Shown here one piece after another: positions 24,873 to 34,174 of a stretch of 64,000 nt of DNA (positions within the stretch are counted from its first letter, which is position 1; each line of letters opens with the position of its first letter). Source of the stretch: Ramlibacter sp. (GTDB taxonomy: Bacteria > Pseudomonadota > Gammaproteobacteria > Burkholderiales > Burkholderiaceae_C). The position numbers were made by a program, and so were the translations under genes. The notes beneath the pieces are model-generated. The model saw only the letters and a program-made list of their open reading frames with translations. It did no database searches and was not told the origin of the DNA. Where the stretch lies: assembly GCA_029237735.1 (NCBI GenBank), contig JAQZBU010000002.1, positions 35,360-99,359 on the forward strand. Direction: 5' to 3'.

Positions 24873-26150
24873 ATGAACCGAATCATGAAATGGGTGTTGG
24901 GCATTGTGCTGGGGCTGGTGCTGCTGCTGGGCGGGGTGGCGGCGGCGTTGCAGTATTGGGTGGGCAGTGAGGACTTTCGCGCGCGAGTCGGCCAGCAGGT
25001 GTCGGCGGCGCTGGGCGTGCCTGTCGAGCTGGGTGGCATCACGGTGGACCTCTGGCCACTGCCGGCCGTGGCGCTGGACGGCGTGCGCGTGAAGAGCCAG
25101 CCCCCGCTGACGCTGGAGCGCATCGAGGCCCGACCCGTCTGGGCGGGCTTGCTGCGGGGCCGCCTGGAAGTTGCGACGCTCGTGGTGCGCAACGCGGTGG
25201 TGCCGGAGCTTGCCGTTTCGGCCATCGCCACATCGTTTCAGAAAGCCAGGCGGAGCGCGCAGGCTCGTCCGGCGAAGGCGCCGGACGGCAACACCATGGC
25301 TTTCCTTCCGCGCCGCACCGTGCTGGAGCAAGTGACGTGGGTGGCAGCGAAGGGCGGCAGTACTACCGTGAATGCGCAGGCGCGGCTGGACGATGATGGC
25401 TTGCCAGCTTCGGCGGAGGTCGATGTGCAGAAGGGCCGACTGGCCGGCGTGAAAGCCACGCTGCAGCGGCAACCCGATCACTGGGCGCTGAAGGCGGCGA
25501 TCGGCGGCGGCACCGTGGCAGGCAAGCTGCAGTGGCGCGCGGGCGCGAAGGGCGGCCACTCGCTGCAGGGGCAGTTCGACACAGCGAACGTCGAGGTGGC
25601 GGCGCTGACGGCACCCAGCCGCACGCTGACCGGACGGCTGGAGGCGCGCACCACGTTGAACGCGGAGTTCCGCGAGCTCAGCGGGCTGGCCGATGCGATG
25701 CAGAGCCAGACCAAATTCACGGTGCATAACGCGGTGGTGCATGGCATCGACCTGGCACAGGCCGTGAAGTCGGTGGGCCTCAATCGCGGCGGCGAGACGC
25801 GGCTGGACACGCTGGCGGGCAATGTCAGCACACGCGGACGCGCAGTGCAGTTGACCAACCTGGTCGCGACATCCGGCGCGCTGTCCGCCAACGGCAACAT
25901 CGCGATGGCCCCGGACAAGACCTTGAGCGGCCGCGTAACGGTGGATCTCGCGGCCGCCGCGGCCGGCGGCGTGATCGGCGTGCCGCTCGCCGTGGGCGGC
26001 ACGCTGGATTCGCCGAGCGTGACGCTCACACGCGGCGCGCTGCTCGGCGCGGCCATCGGCACCGCGGTGGCGCCCGGTGTCGGCACTGGCGCCGGCGCGA
26101 AACTCGGCGACCGGCTCGGCGAGGGACTGAAAGGGTTGTTCGGCAAGTAG
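24873..26150 (+). CDS. AsmA family protein
   Basis: 425 residues. An N-terminal membrane anchor (MKWVLGIVLGLVLLLGGVAAALQYW) is followed by the AsmA start (FRARVGQQVSAALGVPVELGGITVDLWPLPAVALDGVRV) and a C-terminal AsmA-like core (NVVHGIDLAQAVKSVG ... LSGRVTVDLAAAA). AsmA proteins are inner-membrane-anchored periplasmic lipid-transfer bridges. This one is short for the family. ATG 24885 (MKWV) is an alternative start. Confidence 0.85.
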   Translation: MNRIMKWVLGIVLGLVLLLGGVAAALQYWVGSEDFRARVGQQVSAALGVPVELGGITVDLWPLPAVALDGVRVKSQPPLTLERIEARPVWAGLLRGRLEVATLVVRNAVVPELAVSAIATSFQKARRSAQARPAKAPDGNTMAFLPRRTVLEQVTWVAAKGGSTTVNAQARLDDDGLPASAEVDVQKGRLAGVKATLQRQPDHWALKAAIGGGTVAGKLQWRAGAKGGHSLQGQFDTANVEVAALTAPSRTLTGRLEARTTLNAEFRELSGLADAMQSQTKFTVHNAVVHGIDLAQAVKSVGLNRGGETRLDTLAGNVSTRGRAVQLTNLVATSGALSANGNIAMAPDKTLSGRVTVDLAAAAAGGVIGVPLAVGGTLDSPSVTLTRGALLGAAIGTAVAPGVGTGAGAKLGDRLGEGLKGLFGK

Positions 26151-26164
26151 CGCTTACAGGCGCC

Positions 26165-26172
26165 GTCCTACA
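26165..26172 (+). promoter_or_regulatory. GTCCTACA motif upstream of transglutaminase gene
   Basis: Preceded by AGGCGCC. It lies 91 bases before the ATG at 26263 and points towards it. Same octamer family as 10953, 16274, 16372 and 50548. Confidence 0.35.
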
Positions 26173-26262
26173 GTGCGCCGCGCCGGCTGCTGATCGATTG
26201 CCGCAGCCCCAGCCGTAGCATGGTTGTTGCGAGGCATGTGCCCGCGAACAAGGTAAGCAGCC

Positions 26263-27111
26263 ATGCATGTATCGACGGTCGAGACCCTCCTCGAATACGA
26301 GGTCAAGGCCCCCACCCATTTCTGCTTCAACATCGAAGCGGCGCACTGGCCCACCCAGCGCATCCTGAGCGAGCGGCTGGCCCTGCCCTCGGGCATCGCC
26401 GTGCGCACGTTCGAAGACAAGGTAAGCGGCAACCGCTTCATCCGCTTCGACGCGCCGCCCGGCCCGCTGGTGGTGGACTACAAGGCCGACGTCGAGGTGT
26501 ACTCCGAACATGTGGACGAGCACCTGCCGGAATCGCCGGTGAGCGAAGTGCCCGACGAGATCTTTCATTACCTGATGCCCACGCGCTTCTGCGAATCGGA
26601 CGTGATGGGCAGCGTGGCACGGCAGATGTTCGGCAACGAGCCGCCCGGCATCAGTCGGGTGCGCAAGATCGTGAGCTGGATCCACGACTCGATTCAATAC
26701 AGGCCGGGCAGCACCAATGCGACGACGACGGCGCAGGAGGTGTTCGTCCAGCGCGCGGGCGTCTGCCGCGATTTTGCGCACCTGGGCATCACGCTGTGCC
26801 GCGCGCTGAACATCCCGGCGCGCATCGTGGTGGGTTATGTCTGGTTCGACGAGCCGCCGCAGGATTTCCACGCCACTTTCGAGGCCTGGCTCGGCGGGCG
26901 CTGGGTGCTGTTCGACCCGACCGGGATGGCGCCGGTGGATCGGCTGGTGCGCACCGGCACCGGGCGCGACGCGAAGGACGTGGCCTTCAGTACCTATTTT
27001 GGCGATGTCACGATGACGCGCATGCAGCTCGATGTTCTGGAGCATGAGCCGCGCAAGACCGCCGACAGTGGCCGCGAGGTTGTTGAGCTGGCGGCGGTGG
27101 GTTCCGCTTGA
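26263..27111 (+). CDS. transglutaminase-like cysteine protease-fold protein
   Basis: 282 residues. Core triad candidates: Cys168 in RAGVCRDFAHL, His203 in DFHATFEAWL and Asp218 in VLFDPTG. The N-terminal part (about 100 residues) is the bacterial extension found in family COG1305-like proteins. Function in bacteria is usually peptide or peptidoglycan processing, though most are uncharacterised. AAGG-like purines precede the ATG. Confidence 0.88.
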   Translation: MHVSTVETLLEYEVKAPTHFCFNIEAAHWPTQRILSERLALPSGIAVRTFEDKVSGNRFIRFDAPPGPLVVDYKADVEVYSEHVDEHLPESPVSEVPDEIFHYLMPTRFCESDVMGSVARQMFGNEPPGISRVRKIVSWIHDSIQYRPGSTNATTTAQEVFVQRAGVCRDFAHLGITLCRALNIPARIVVGYVWFDEPPQDFHATFEAWLGGRWVLFDPTGMAPVDRLVRTGTGRDAKDVAFSTYFGDVTMTRMQLDVLEHEPRKTADSGREVVELAAVGSA

Positions 27112-27146
27112 TAAAATGATCGAGTGCCCCACTGGGGGACGCAACT

Positions 27147-27380
27147 GTGAAGACACCTGATACACACGACCTCTTTCAAGAGTGGCGTGCCGCGGATCGC
27201 GCCGCCTCCGCAGCGGAAAAGGCGGTGTTGCTGGATTCGCTCCGTTCTCCAGACGCCATGGGGACTTCGCCGGCGATTTATCACCTCGAAAAAGCAAGGC
27301 GCCGCCGGGCAATTGCCGACGACTTGTTCGAGATAGCCATGGCGCAGATGACTACTCGAGCCAATGCGCTGAAGCGGTAG
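27147..27380 (+). CDS. small hypothetical protein
   Basis: 77 residues, charged and helical (MKTPDTHDLFQEWRAADRAASAAEKAVL ... RANALKR). It lies 35 bases after the transglutaminase gene in the same orientation and may share its transcript. No family recognised. GGACGC-type sequence before the ATG is only a weak ribosome site. Confidence 0.6.
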   Translation: MKTPDTHDLFQEWRAADRAASAAEKAVLLDSLRSPDAMGTSPAIYHLEKARRRRAIADDLFEIAMAQMTTRANALKR

Positions 27381-27394
27381 CGAGCGTCACCCAC

Positions 27395-28150
27395 CTATTT
27401 CTGGTAGCTCGCGTCCACGCGATCGAGCTTGCGGATCAGCGCGGGCCAGGCGATGTTGGCGCCCTGGCCGGCGGTGACGGTCTTCATCACTTGCGCCATG
27501 CCTTCCATGATCTTCGGGTTGACGTGCACCAGTTCGCCGCCTGCCTGCGCATCGATCTGGATGCGGCAGGTGTTCTCGAAGGTGTACATGCTGAGGAACG
27601 CGTCGGGGATCGTCTTGCCGACGGTCAGCAAGCCGTGGTTGCGCAGCATCAGAAAGGTGGCCGATCCCAAGTCGGCCTGCAGGCGCGGGCGCTCATCTTC
27701 GCGCAGCGCTACGCCTTCGTACTCGTGATACGCCAGTGATGCCAGCACGAAGGTGCTCTGCTGGCTGATCGGCAGCACGCCGCACTTTTGTGCGCTGACT
27801 GCGACGCCCGCGCGGCTGTGCGTGTGCAGCACGCAGCCCGCGTCATCGCGCACGGCATGGATGCAGCTGTGGATGGTGAAGCCCGCGGGGTTGACCGGGA
27901 AGGGTGAGTCGATCACCTTGTTGCATTGCTGGTCGACCTTCACCAATGACGACGCGGTGATCTCGTCGAACATCAGTCCGTAGGGGTTGATGAGGAAGTG
28001 GTGTTCCGGGCCCGGAATGCGCGCGCTGATGTGGGTGAAGACCAGGTCGGACCATCCGTACAACGCAACGAGGCGGTAGCAGGCGGCGAGATCGACGCGC
28101 AGCTGCCATTCTTCTGCGCTGACGACTTGTTTGAGGGATGCGATTTCCAT
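27395..28150 (-). CDS. class II aldolase/adducin family protein
   Basis: 251 residues. Zn-site and class II motifs: YGWSDLVFTHISARIPG, HTHSRAGVAVSA (two metal His), YHEYEGVAL and LRNHGLLTVG (third His). Such proteins cleave or rearrange small sugars or hydroxy acids. It lies next to an AraC regulator and opposite the liv operon, so it may belong to the same catabolic programme. Substrate not predictable. Confidence 0.88.
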   Translation of the reverse strand: MEIASLKQVVSAEEWQLRVDLAACYRLVALYGWSDLVFTHISARIPGPEHHFLINPYGLMFDEITASSLVKVDQQCNKVIDSPFPVNPAGFTIHSCIHAVRDDAGCVLHTHSRAGVAVSAQKCGVLPISQQSTFVLASLAYHEYEGVALREDERPRLQADLGSATFLMLRNHGLLTVGKTIPDAFLSMYTFENTCRIQIDAQAGGELVHVNPKIMEGMAQVMKTVTAGQGANIAWPALIRKLDRVDASYQK

Positions 28151-28160
28151 GGATTCTCCT

Positions 28161-29111
28161 TTAGACAGCGCGGTGGCGGAACTCGCTGGGGCTCATTCCT
28201 GCATGGTCACGGAACACTCGGCTGAAATGCGAGAGGTTGGTGAAGCCCCATGACAGCGCGATGTCGGTGATCGGGCGCGTGCCTTGCGGGTCCTCGCGCA
28301 GCTCGCGCACGCAGGCCATCAGCCGCTGGCGCTGGATATAGCCGGCGAGCGTGTCGTCGCCTCCCGCGAAGGCGTTGTACAGGTGGCGGCGGCTGCAGTT
28401 GAGCGCGCGGGCGATGCCGTCGATGGTCAGTTGCGGATCACGCAGGTGGCGCGCGACGTAACCACGGATGCGGTCCTTCAGCGCCTCGCGCTGCGTCACA
28501 CCGCTTTCATGGCCCGCCAATTCCAGCAGCGACAGGCGCACCAGCTGCATGATCAGCTCGCCCGCACCGCGCGCGGCTTCCTCGCTCATGTGCGGCAGCT
28601 CCTGGTAGGTGGTGCGCATGGTTTCCAGCGCCACGCGCGAGATGCCGCTGGCGCCGCCCACGTGCCGGGCCATCAGCTCGCCCAGACGCACGCCGCGCTC
28701 TTCCATCTGCTCCTTCGGCAGCATGACGATAAGGTGTTCCACTCGCTGCGGGTTGGCGATGGCGTAGCTGCCGGTGGTGTCGTAGATCACCCAGCCGCCG
28801 TTGCGCGCCCTGGCCTGGCGGTTCTGCTGCTCGACGCAGGCTTCGCCCTGCCACGGCGCGACGATTTTCAGGTAGGCGGTGTCGCTGGTGCGGGCCAGGT
28901 GCGGGCTGCGCAGCACGCGGTGGCGGTTGGCTTCGAGCTTGGTGAGGATCACGTCGCCCGCATGCGAGGCGGCCATGCGGCCGTCGAACTCGGTGTCGCC
29001 GTACAGGTCGGATTCGAGCCCGCCGAAATGGCTGTGGATCCACTCGCACCAAGCGGGCGCGCGGTCGCGCGGCGCGACGTCGTCGGTAGTGAGCAGGGTG
29101 GAGGCGGCCAT
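28161..29111 (-). CDS. AraC family transcriptional regulator
   Basis: 316 residues. The N-terminal AraC-binding-like domain (about 1-190, with DTAYLKIVAPWQGEA and RNGGWVIYDTTGSYAI) resembles FeaR/NphR-type regulators, and the C-terminal AraC HTH (LTIDGIARALNCSRRHLYNAFAG ... DIALSWGFTNLSHFSRVFRDHAGMSPSEFR) is complete. It is divergent from the liv operon and lies directly upstream of the aldolase gene, so both are probable targets. The inducer is unknown. Confidence 0.9.
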   Translation of the reverse strand: MAASTLLTTDDVAPRDRAPAWCEWIHSHFGGLESDLYGDTEFDGRMAASHAGDVILTKLEANRHRVLRSPHLARTSDTAYLKIVAPWQGEACVEQQNRQARARNGGWVIYDTTGSYAIANPQRVEHLIVMLPKEQMEERGVRLGELMARHVGGASGISRVALETMRTTYQELPHMSEEAARGAGELIMQLVRLSLLELAGHESGVTQREALKDRIRGYVARHLRDPQLTIDGIARALNCSRRHLYNAFAGGDDTLAGYIQRQRLMACVRELREDPQGTRPITDIALSWGFTNLSHFSRVFRDHAGMSPSEFRHRAV

Positions 29112-29281
29112 GGCGCTATGTTCGCCGGTTTCTTATGCTGCGGCTACGGCCTCCCCGGGTAAACCCCAGCGTCCGTGCACGGGCAGGCAAGCGCTTAATT
29201 CGCCCGTAGCAAAGCGCGCCCCGTCGGGGCTTCCTAGCATCGGAGAGCAGGCCCATACCGGGCGCAACGAGGAGACAAACC

Positions 29282-30481
29282 ATGGTCCAGTCCACACGCC
29301 GCAGTTTGATCAAGGGAGCAGCCGCAGCCGCGGGCGCTTTTGCCGTCGCGCCGAACCTTCTCGCGCAGGCCGGGCCGGTGCGCATCGGCTACACCATGTC
29401 GCGCACCGGGCCGTGGACCGGCGGCGCGCAGGTGAGCCAGGAGCCCAATTACCTGCTGTGGGCCGAGCAGCAGAACGCCGCGGGCGGCCTGAACGTCAAG
29501 GGCGTGAAGCGGCAGATCGAGCTGATCAGTTCCGACGACCGCAGCGACACCGAAACTGTCGTGCGAACCTACGAGAAACTGATGGGCAGCGACAAGGTCG
29601 ACCTGGTGCTTCCGCCCTGGGGCAGCAACGCCAACTTCGCCGTCGCGCCGCTGGCCAATCGTTTCGGCTACCCGTTCCTTGCGCCTACCGCGCTGTCCAG
29701 GCGGCTGGTCGAGATGAAGCTGCCGTATTTCTTCCTGCTGCTGCAGCAGCCCGCACCGATGACCAACGCGCTGGTGGACATGCTCAAGGCCAACGGCGCG
29801 AAGAGCCTGGCCGTGATTTACGTGGACGACCTGTTCGGGCTGGAGAATTACTCGGCATTGAAGGTCGCGCTGCAGGGCAGCGGCATCACCCTGGTACAAG
29901 ACACCAGCTACCCCGGCGGCGTCAAAGACCTGTCGCCGGTGCTGCGCTCGATCAAGGACAAGAACCCCGATGCCTTCGTAGGCTTCACCTACCCGCCCGA
30001 CACCATCCTGGCCAGCAAGCAGGCTAAGGAAGTCGGCCTGAATCCGAAGTTCTTCTACGCCTCGGTGGGCACGGCCTTCCAGCTCTACAAGAACGTGATG
30101 ACGCCGGCCGGTGCGGAAGGCGTGCTGGGCATGGGCTCATGGAACAGCAAGACCAGTCCGGCAGCGAAGGCCTACTTCGATGCGCACACGAAGAAGTTCG
30201 GCGGGAAGGAGCCCGACCGCTGGGCCAGCGGCGCGTGCTGGGCCGGGCTGGAGATCCTCACGGCCGCCGTCGGCAAAGCCGGCCTGGACCGCAAGGCGAT
30301 CCGCGACTACGTGGCCAACACCACGCACAAGACCATCCTGGGCGACATCAAGTTCACCGGCAGCGAGAACACCGCTACGCCGGGCACGGTGAGCCAGTGG
30401 CAGAACGGCGAGTTCGAGGTGGTGTGGCCACCGAAGGTGGCAACGGCGAAACTGAACCCCAGCAAGCCCGCCTGGAAGTAA
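29282..30481 (+). CDS. livK: ABC transporter substrate-binding protein, branched-chain amino-acid type
   Basis: 399 residues. Twin-arginine signal (TRRSLIKGAAAAAGAFAVAPNLLAQ), then a LivK/AmiC type I fold: VRIGYTMSRTGPWTGGAQ, LLWAEQQNAAGG, IELISSDDRSDTET and DKVDLVLPPWGSNANFAVAPLA. It captures amino acids or related amides/aromatics for the adjacent importer. GAGGAGA precedes the ATG. First gene of the operon; a REP pair follows it before the permease gene. Confidence 0.92.
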   Translation: MVQSTRRSLIKGAAAAAGAFAVAPNLLAQAGPVRIGYTMSRTGPWTGGAQVSQEPNYLLWAEQQNAAGGLNVKGVKRQIELISSDDRSDTETVVRTYEKLMGSDKVDLVLPPWGSNANFAVAPLANRFGYPFLAPTALSRRLVEMKLPYFFLLLQQPAPMTNALVDMLKANGAKSLAVIYVDDLFGLENYSALKVALQGSGITLVQDTSYPGGVKDLSPVLRSIKDKNPDAFVGFTYPPDTILASKQAKEVGLNPKFFYASVGTAFQLYKNVMTPAGAEGVLGMGSWNSKTSPAAKAYFDAHTKKFGGKEPDRWASGACWAGLEILTAAVGKAGLDRKAIRDYVANTTHKTILGDIKFTGSENTATPGTVSQWQNGEFEVVWPPKVATAKLNPSKPAWK

Positions 30482-30499
30482 AGAAGGCGCCACACACTG

Positions 30500-30586
30500 T
30501 CATGCCGGGCTCGACCCGGCATCCATGGCGGCGTGCCGATGCCTCGGCGTGCGGTGCATGGATTGCGGGTCAGGCCCACAATGACA
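30500..30586. repeat. inverted pair of REP-like units between livK and livH
   Basis: Left unit at 30500-30526 (CATGCCGGGC...CCCGGCATCCAT, GCC type) and right unit at 30558-30586 (ATGGATTGCGGGTCAG...ACAATGACA, GC type), tail to tail. The right unit ends in the sequence that contains ATG 30581. In the E. coli malE-malF space a REP pair stabilises the upstream message; a similar effect on livK is possible. Confidence 0.8.
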
Positions 30587-30595
30587 ATGCATCAC

Positions 30596-31486
30596 ATGTC
30601 CCTTTCCGCATGGCTTGAACTCATCGCCTCCGGCCTGATCACCGGGGGCATTTACGCGCTCGTCGCGCTGGGCCTGAACCTGCAGTACGGCCTGATGCGC
30701 ATCCTTAACATCGCGCATGGCGAGTTCCTCATGGTGGGCGCCTACCTCACCTGGATGGCGCAGACCTCGCTGGGCCTCTCGCCGCTGTGGATGGTGCCGG
30801 TGTCTTTCCTCATGCTGATGGCGCTCGGCGTGGCGATCCACTGGCTGTGCTTTCGCCGGCTCACCGCCACCTCGCCCAACCTGGACATCTTCGAGGCGCG
30901 CGGGCTGATGGTGGCTTTTGGCTTGATGTTCCTGGTGCAGAACTTCGCCTCCTGGATGTGGGGCGGCGACTTGCGCGGTTATGACTACCTGGCCGAGCCG
31001 GTGAAGATCGGCGGCGCGCAGTTCGCGGGCAACAAACTGCTGGTGTTCGCGCTGGCGCTGGTGTTCAGCGGCGCGCTGATCGTGCTGCTGCGCATGACGC
31101 TGCTGGGCAAGGGCGTGCGCGCGCTGATGCAATCGCAAGTCGGCGCGCAGCTGGTGGGCATCGACACGCAACGGCTGCACCCGATGATGTTCGGCATCGG
31201 CCTGGGCCTGTCGGGCGTGGCGGGCAGCCTGCTGTCGATGGCCTACACGATATCGCCTTCGATGGGTGAGCCCTACACGGTGACGGCGCTCATCGTCATC
31301 ACGCTCGGCGGCTTCGGCAGCATGAGCGGCGCGCTGGCCGGCGGGCTGCTACTGGGCGTGATCGAGGCGCTGGGCATGCACTTCACCAATCCTTCGCTCA
31401 AGGCGCTGCTGTCATACGCGGTGTTCATCGCCGTGCTGCTGCTGCGGCCCGAGGGGTTGTTCACGCGCAAGGGCCGCAAGGCATGA
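30596..31486 (+). CDS. livH: branched-chain amino acid ABC transporter permease LivH-type
   Basis: 296 residues. LELIASGLITGGIYALVALGLNLQYGLMRILNIAHGEFLMVGAYLTW is the canonical LivH start (quoted in parts: GLITGGIYALVALG; RILNIAHGEF). About eight hydrophobic segments. I chose ATG 30596 (MSLSAWLEL); ATG 30581 is in the repeat and also in frame. Neither has a clear ribosome site, probably because of the repeat. The 3' end overlaps livM (ATGA). Confidence 0.9.
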   Translation: MSLSAWLELIASGLITGGIYALVALGLNLQYGLMRILNIAHGEFLMVGAYLTWMAQTSLGLSPLWMVPVSFLMLMALGVAIHWLCFRRLTATSPNLDIFEARGLMVAFGLMFLVQNFASWMWGGDLRGYDYLAEPVKIGGAQFAGNKLLVFALALVFSGALIVLLRMTLLGKGVRALMQSQVGAQLVGIDTQRLHPMMFGIGLGLSGVAGSLLSMAYTISPSMGEPYTVTALIVITLGGFGSMSGALAGGLLLGVIEALGMHFTNPSLKALLSYAVFIAVLLLRPEGLFTRKGRKA

Positions 31487-32499
31487 ACTCCCGCCAGTTG
31501 CTCGTGCGCGATCTGCTCGTGCTGTTCGGCCTCACCGGCTGGGCGCTGACGCTGCCTTACTTCGGCAGCGAGTTCATGGTGTCGATGGCGCTGACCTGCC
31601 TGATGTACGTGGCGCTGTCGTCGAGCTGGGGGCTCTTCTGCGGCAGCACGCGTTATCTCTCGCTCGCAACTTCCGCCTTCTTCGGCATAGGTGCGTACAC
31701 GAGTGCGCTGGCGTTGGAGAAGCTGTCGTGGATCGAGGCCATCGCGGCCGGTGCGGGCATTGCGACCGTGGTCGCGATCGTCATGGGCGCGGCCGTGCTG
31801 CACCTGCGCGGCACCTACTTCGCGGTGCTGACCTTCGGGATGACCGAGCTGATCCGCCATGCCGTCACGTACTTCGAAAAGCAGGTCACCGGCACCGTGG
31901 GCCGCGTGCTCGCGGTGGTGCCCGAGCGCGACACGGTATACCTCACGGTGCTGGCGCTGGCCGTGGCGACGGTGGCGCTCTCCATCTTCGTGCGGCGCAC
32001 GCGCTTCGGCCTGGCGCTGCTGGGCATTGGCGCCGACGAGCAGCGTGCGCAGACGCTGGGCGTGAACACACGGCTCGTCAAAATCGCCGGCTTCGCGATG
32101 ACGGCCGCGGTGGCCGGCGCGGTGGGCGCGGCGATGTCGGTGCGCTGGACCTACATCGACCCGCACACCGTGTTCAATCCCTTCATCGGCTTCCAGACCG
32201 TGCTGATTGCGCTCATCGGTGGCGCCGTCACGCTGTGGGGGCCGCTCATCGCCGCCGTGGTGTTCAGCCTGCTGGCAGAGACGCTGCGGCTGAAGGCGCC
32301 GCAGATCTACATGATGGCGCTGGGGCTGCTGTTGATCCTGTCGGTGCTGTATCTGCCGGGCGGCCTTGCGTCGCTGCGTTGGGAGACTTTCCGCGGCTGG
32401 TGGCAGGGCACGAAGGAATGGGCACGGCTGCGCCGCTACGAGTGGAGCGGCGACAAAGTGCGCGACAAGCGGCGCAAGAGGGAGCGGCGCCTTGTCTAG
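31483..32499 (+). CDS. livM: branched-chain amino acid ABC transporter permease LivM-type
   Basis: 338 residues. LYVALSSSWGLFCGSTRYLSLATSAFFGIGAY and GVNTRLVKIAGFAMTAAVAGAVGAA match LivM, with the cytoplasmic EAA-like loop in ALLGIGADEQRAQTLGV. Eight to nine membrane segments. Partner of LivH; its start overlaps the livH stop, and its last codons overlap the livG start. Confidence 0.92.
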   Translation: MNSRQLLVRDLLVLFGLTGWALTLPYFGSEFMVSMALTCLMYVALSSSWGLFCGSTRYLSLATSAFFGIGAYTSALALEKLSWIEAIAAGAGIATVVAIVMGAAVLHLRGTYFAVLTFGMTELIRHAVTYFEKQVTGTVGRVLAVVPERDTVYLTVLALAVATVALSIFVRRTRFGLALLGIGADEQRAQTLGVNTRLVKIAGFAMTAAVAGAVGAAMSVRWTYIDPHTVFNPFIGFQTVLIALIGGAVTLWGPLIAAVVFSLLAETLRLKAPQIYMMALGLLLILSVLYLPGGLASLRWETFRGWWQGTKEWARLRRYEWSGDKVRDKRRKRERRLV

Positions 32500-33366
32500 T
32501 AATAGAGCCCCCACGCTTGTCGCTTCGCGTACTGCGCTGCCCCCCGCGGGGGCCGCGGTCGCCTTGGGGCGGCCCGGCGGCGACCGGATCAAACCCCTGC
32601 TCGACGCACGCGAGGTCACGGTGCGCTTCGGCGGCCTGGTGGCCGTCGATGCGGTGAGCGCGAGCTTCCACGCCGGCGAGCTGGTGGGCATCATCGGGCC
32701 CAACGGCGCGGGCAAGACGACCTTCTTCAACGCGATCACGGGCGTCATCGCTCCGACTTCCGGCCGCCTCGTGGCGGGCGAGCACGACCTCACCGGCAAG
32801 GGCCCGCACCGCTACGCCGCGCACGGCTTGGCGCGCACCTTCCAGACGCCGCGTGTGTTCGGTGACATGCCTGTCCTGACCAATATCGAGTTCGGGCTGA
32901 AGTTCGCGGGGCGGCGGCCGCGCAAGTACTGGCTGTGGGGCGAGGAGCAATCCGTGCCCTGGGCGCTGCGCGATGCGCCGAGCATCCTGGCCCTGATCGG
33001 CTTGACGCAGCAGGCGGCCCTGCCCGCAGCGGCGATCACGCCGTCGCAGCAGCGGTTGCTGGAGATCGGCATGGCGCTCGGGACGCGTCCGCGCATGCTG
33101 CTGCTGGACGAGGTGGCGGCCGGGTTGACCGAGGCGGAGATCGAGGAGATGGCGCGCCTGATCCGGCGGCTGCGCGACGAGCTGGACCTGACGGTGGTCT
33201 GGATCGAGCACGCTGTGACCACGCTGCTGCGCCATGTCGAGCGCGTGATCGTGCTGCACCAGGGCCGCAAGATCGCCGACGGCACGCCACGTGACGTGGT
33301 GCGCAACGCGGAGGTGATCGAGGCTTACCTCGGCGATGAGATGGTGGGCGAAGGAGAGGTGATCGC

Positions 33367-33370
<4 letters not shown>
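32492..33370 (+). CDS. livG: ABC transporter ATP-binding protein LivG-type with repeat-derived N-terminus
   Basis: 292 residues. Walker A (GPNGAGKTTFF), the LivG-type Q-loop region, LSGG-equivalent ITPSQQRLLE and Walker B (MLLLDEVAAGL). No ATG or GTG lies before the ATPase domain, so TTG 32492 is the best start, with GGGAG 7 bases upstream and overlapping the livM stop. Residues 5-33 (RAPTLVASRTALPPAGAAVALG) are encoded by a dispersed repeat at 32508-32582. The signature LSGG is replaced by PSQQ, which is unusual. Confidence 0.88.
32508..32582 (+). repeat. Comamonadaceae-type interspersed repeat at livG 5' end
   Basis: CCCCCACGCTTG, TACTGCGCTGCCCCCCG and GCCTTGGGGCGGCCCGG in order. A second copy lies inverted at 44850-44918 upstream of parA. 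Here it is translated as the first part of LivG. Confidence 0.8.
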
Positions 33371-34164
<794 letters not shown>

Positions 34165-34174
34165 AGGAGTACAC

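Noticed and set aside
30533..30595. livH start at GTG 30533
   Set aside because: It would translate the repeat pair; homologous sequence begins at 30596.
32366..32491. Upstream extension of livG
   Set aside because: It lies inside livM in another frame. The TTG at 32492 has a ribosome site and fits the operon overlap.
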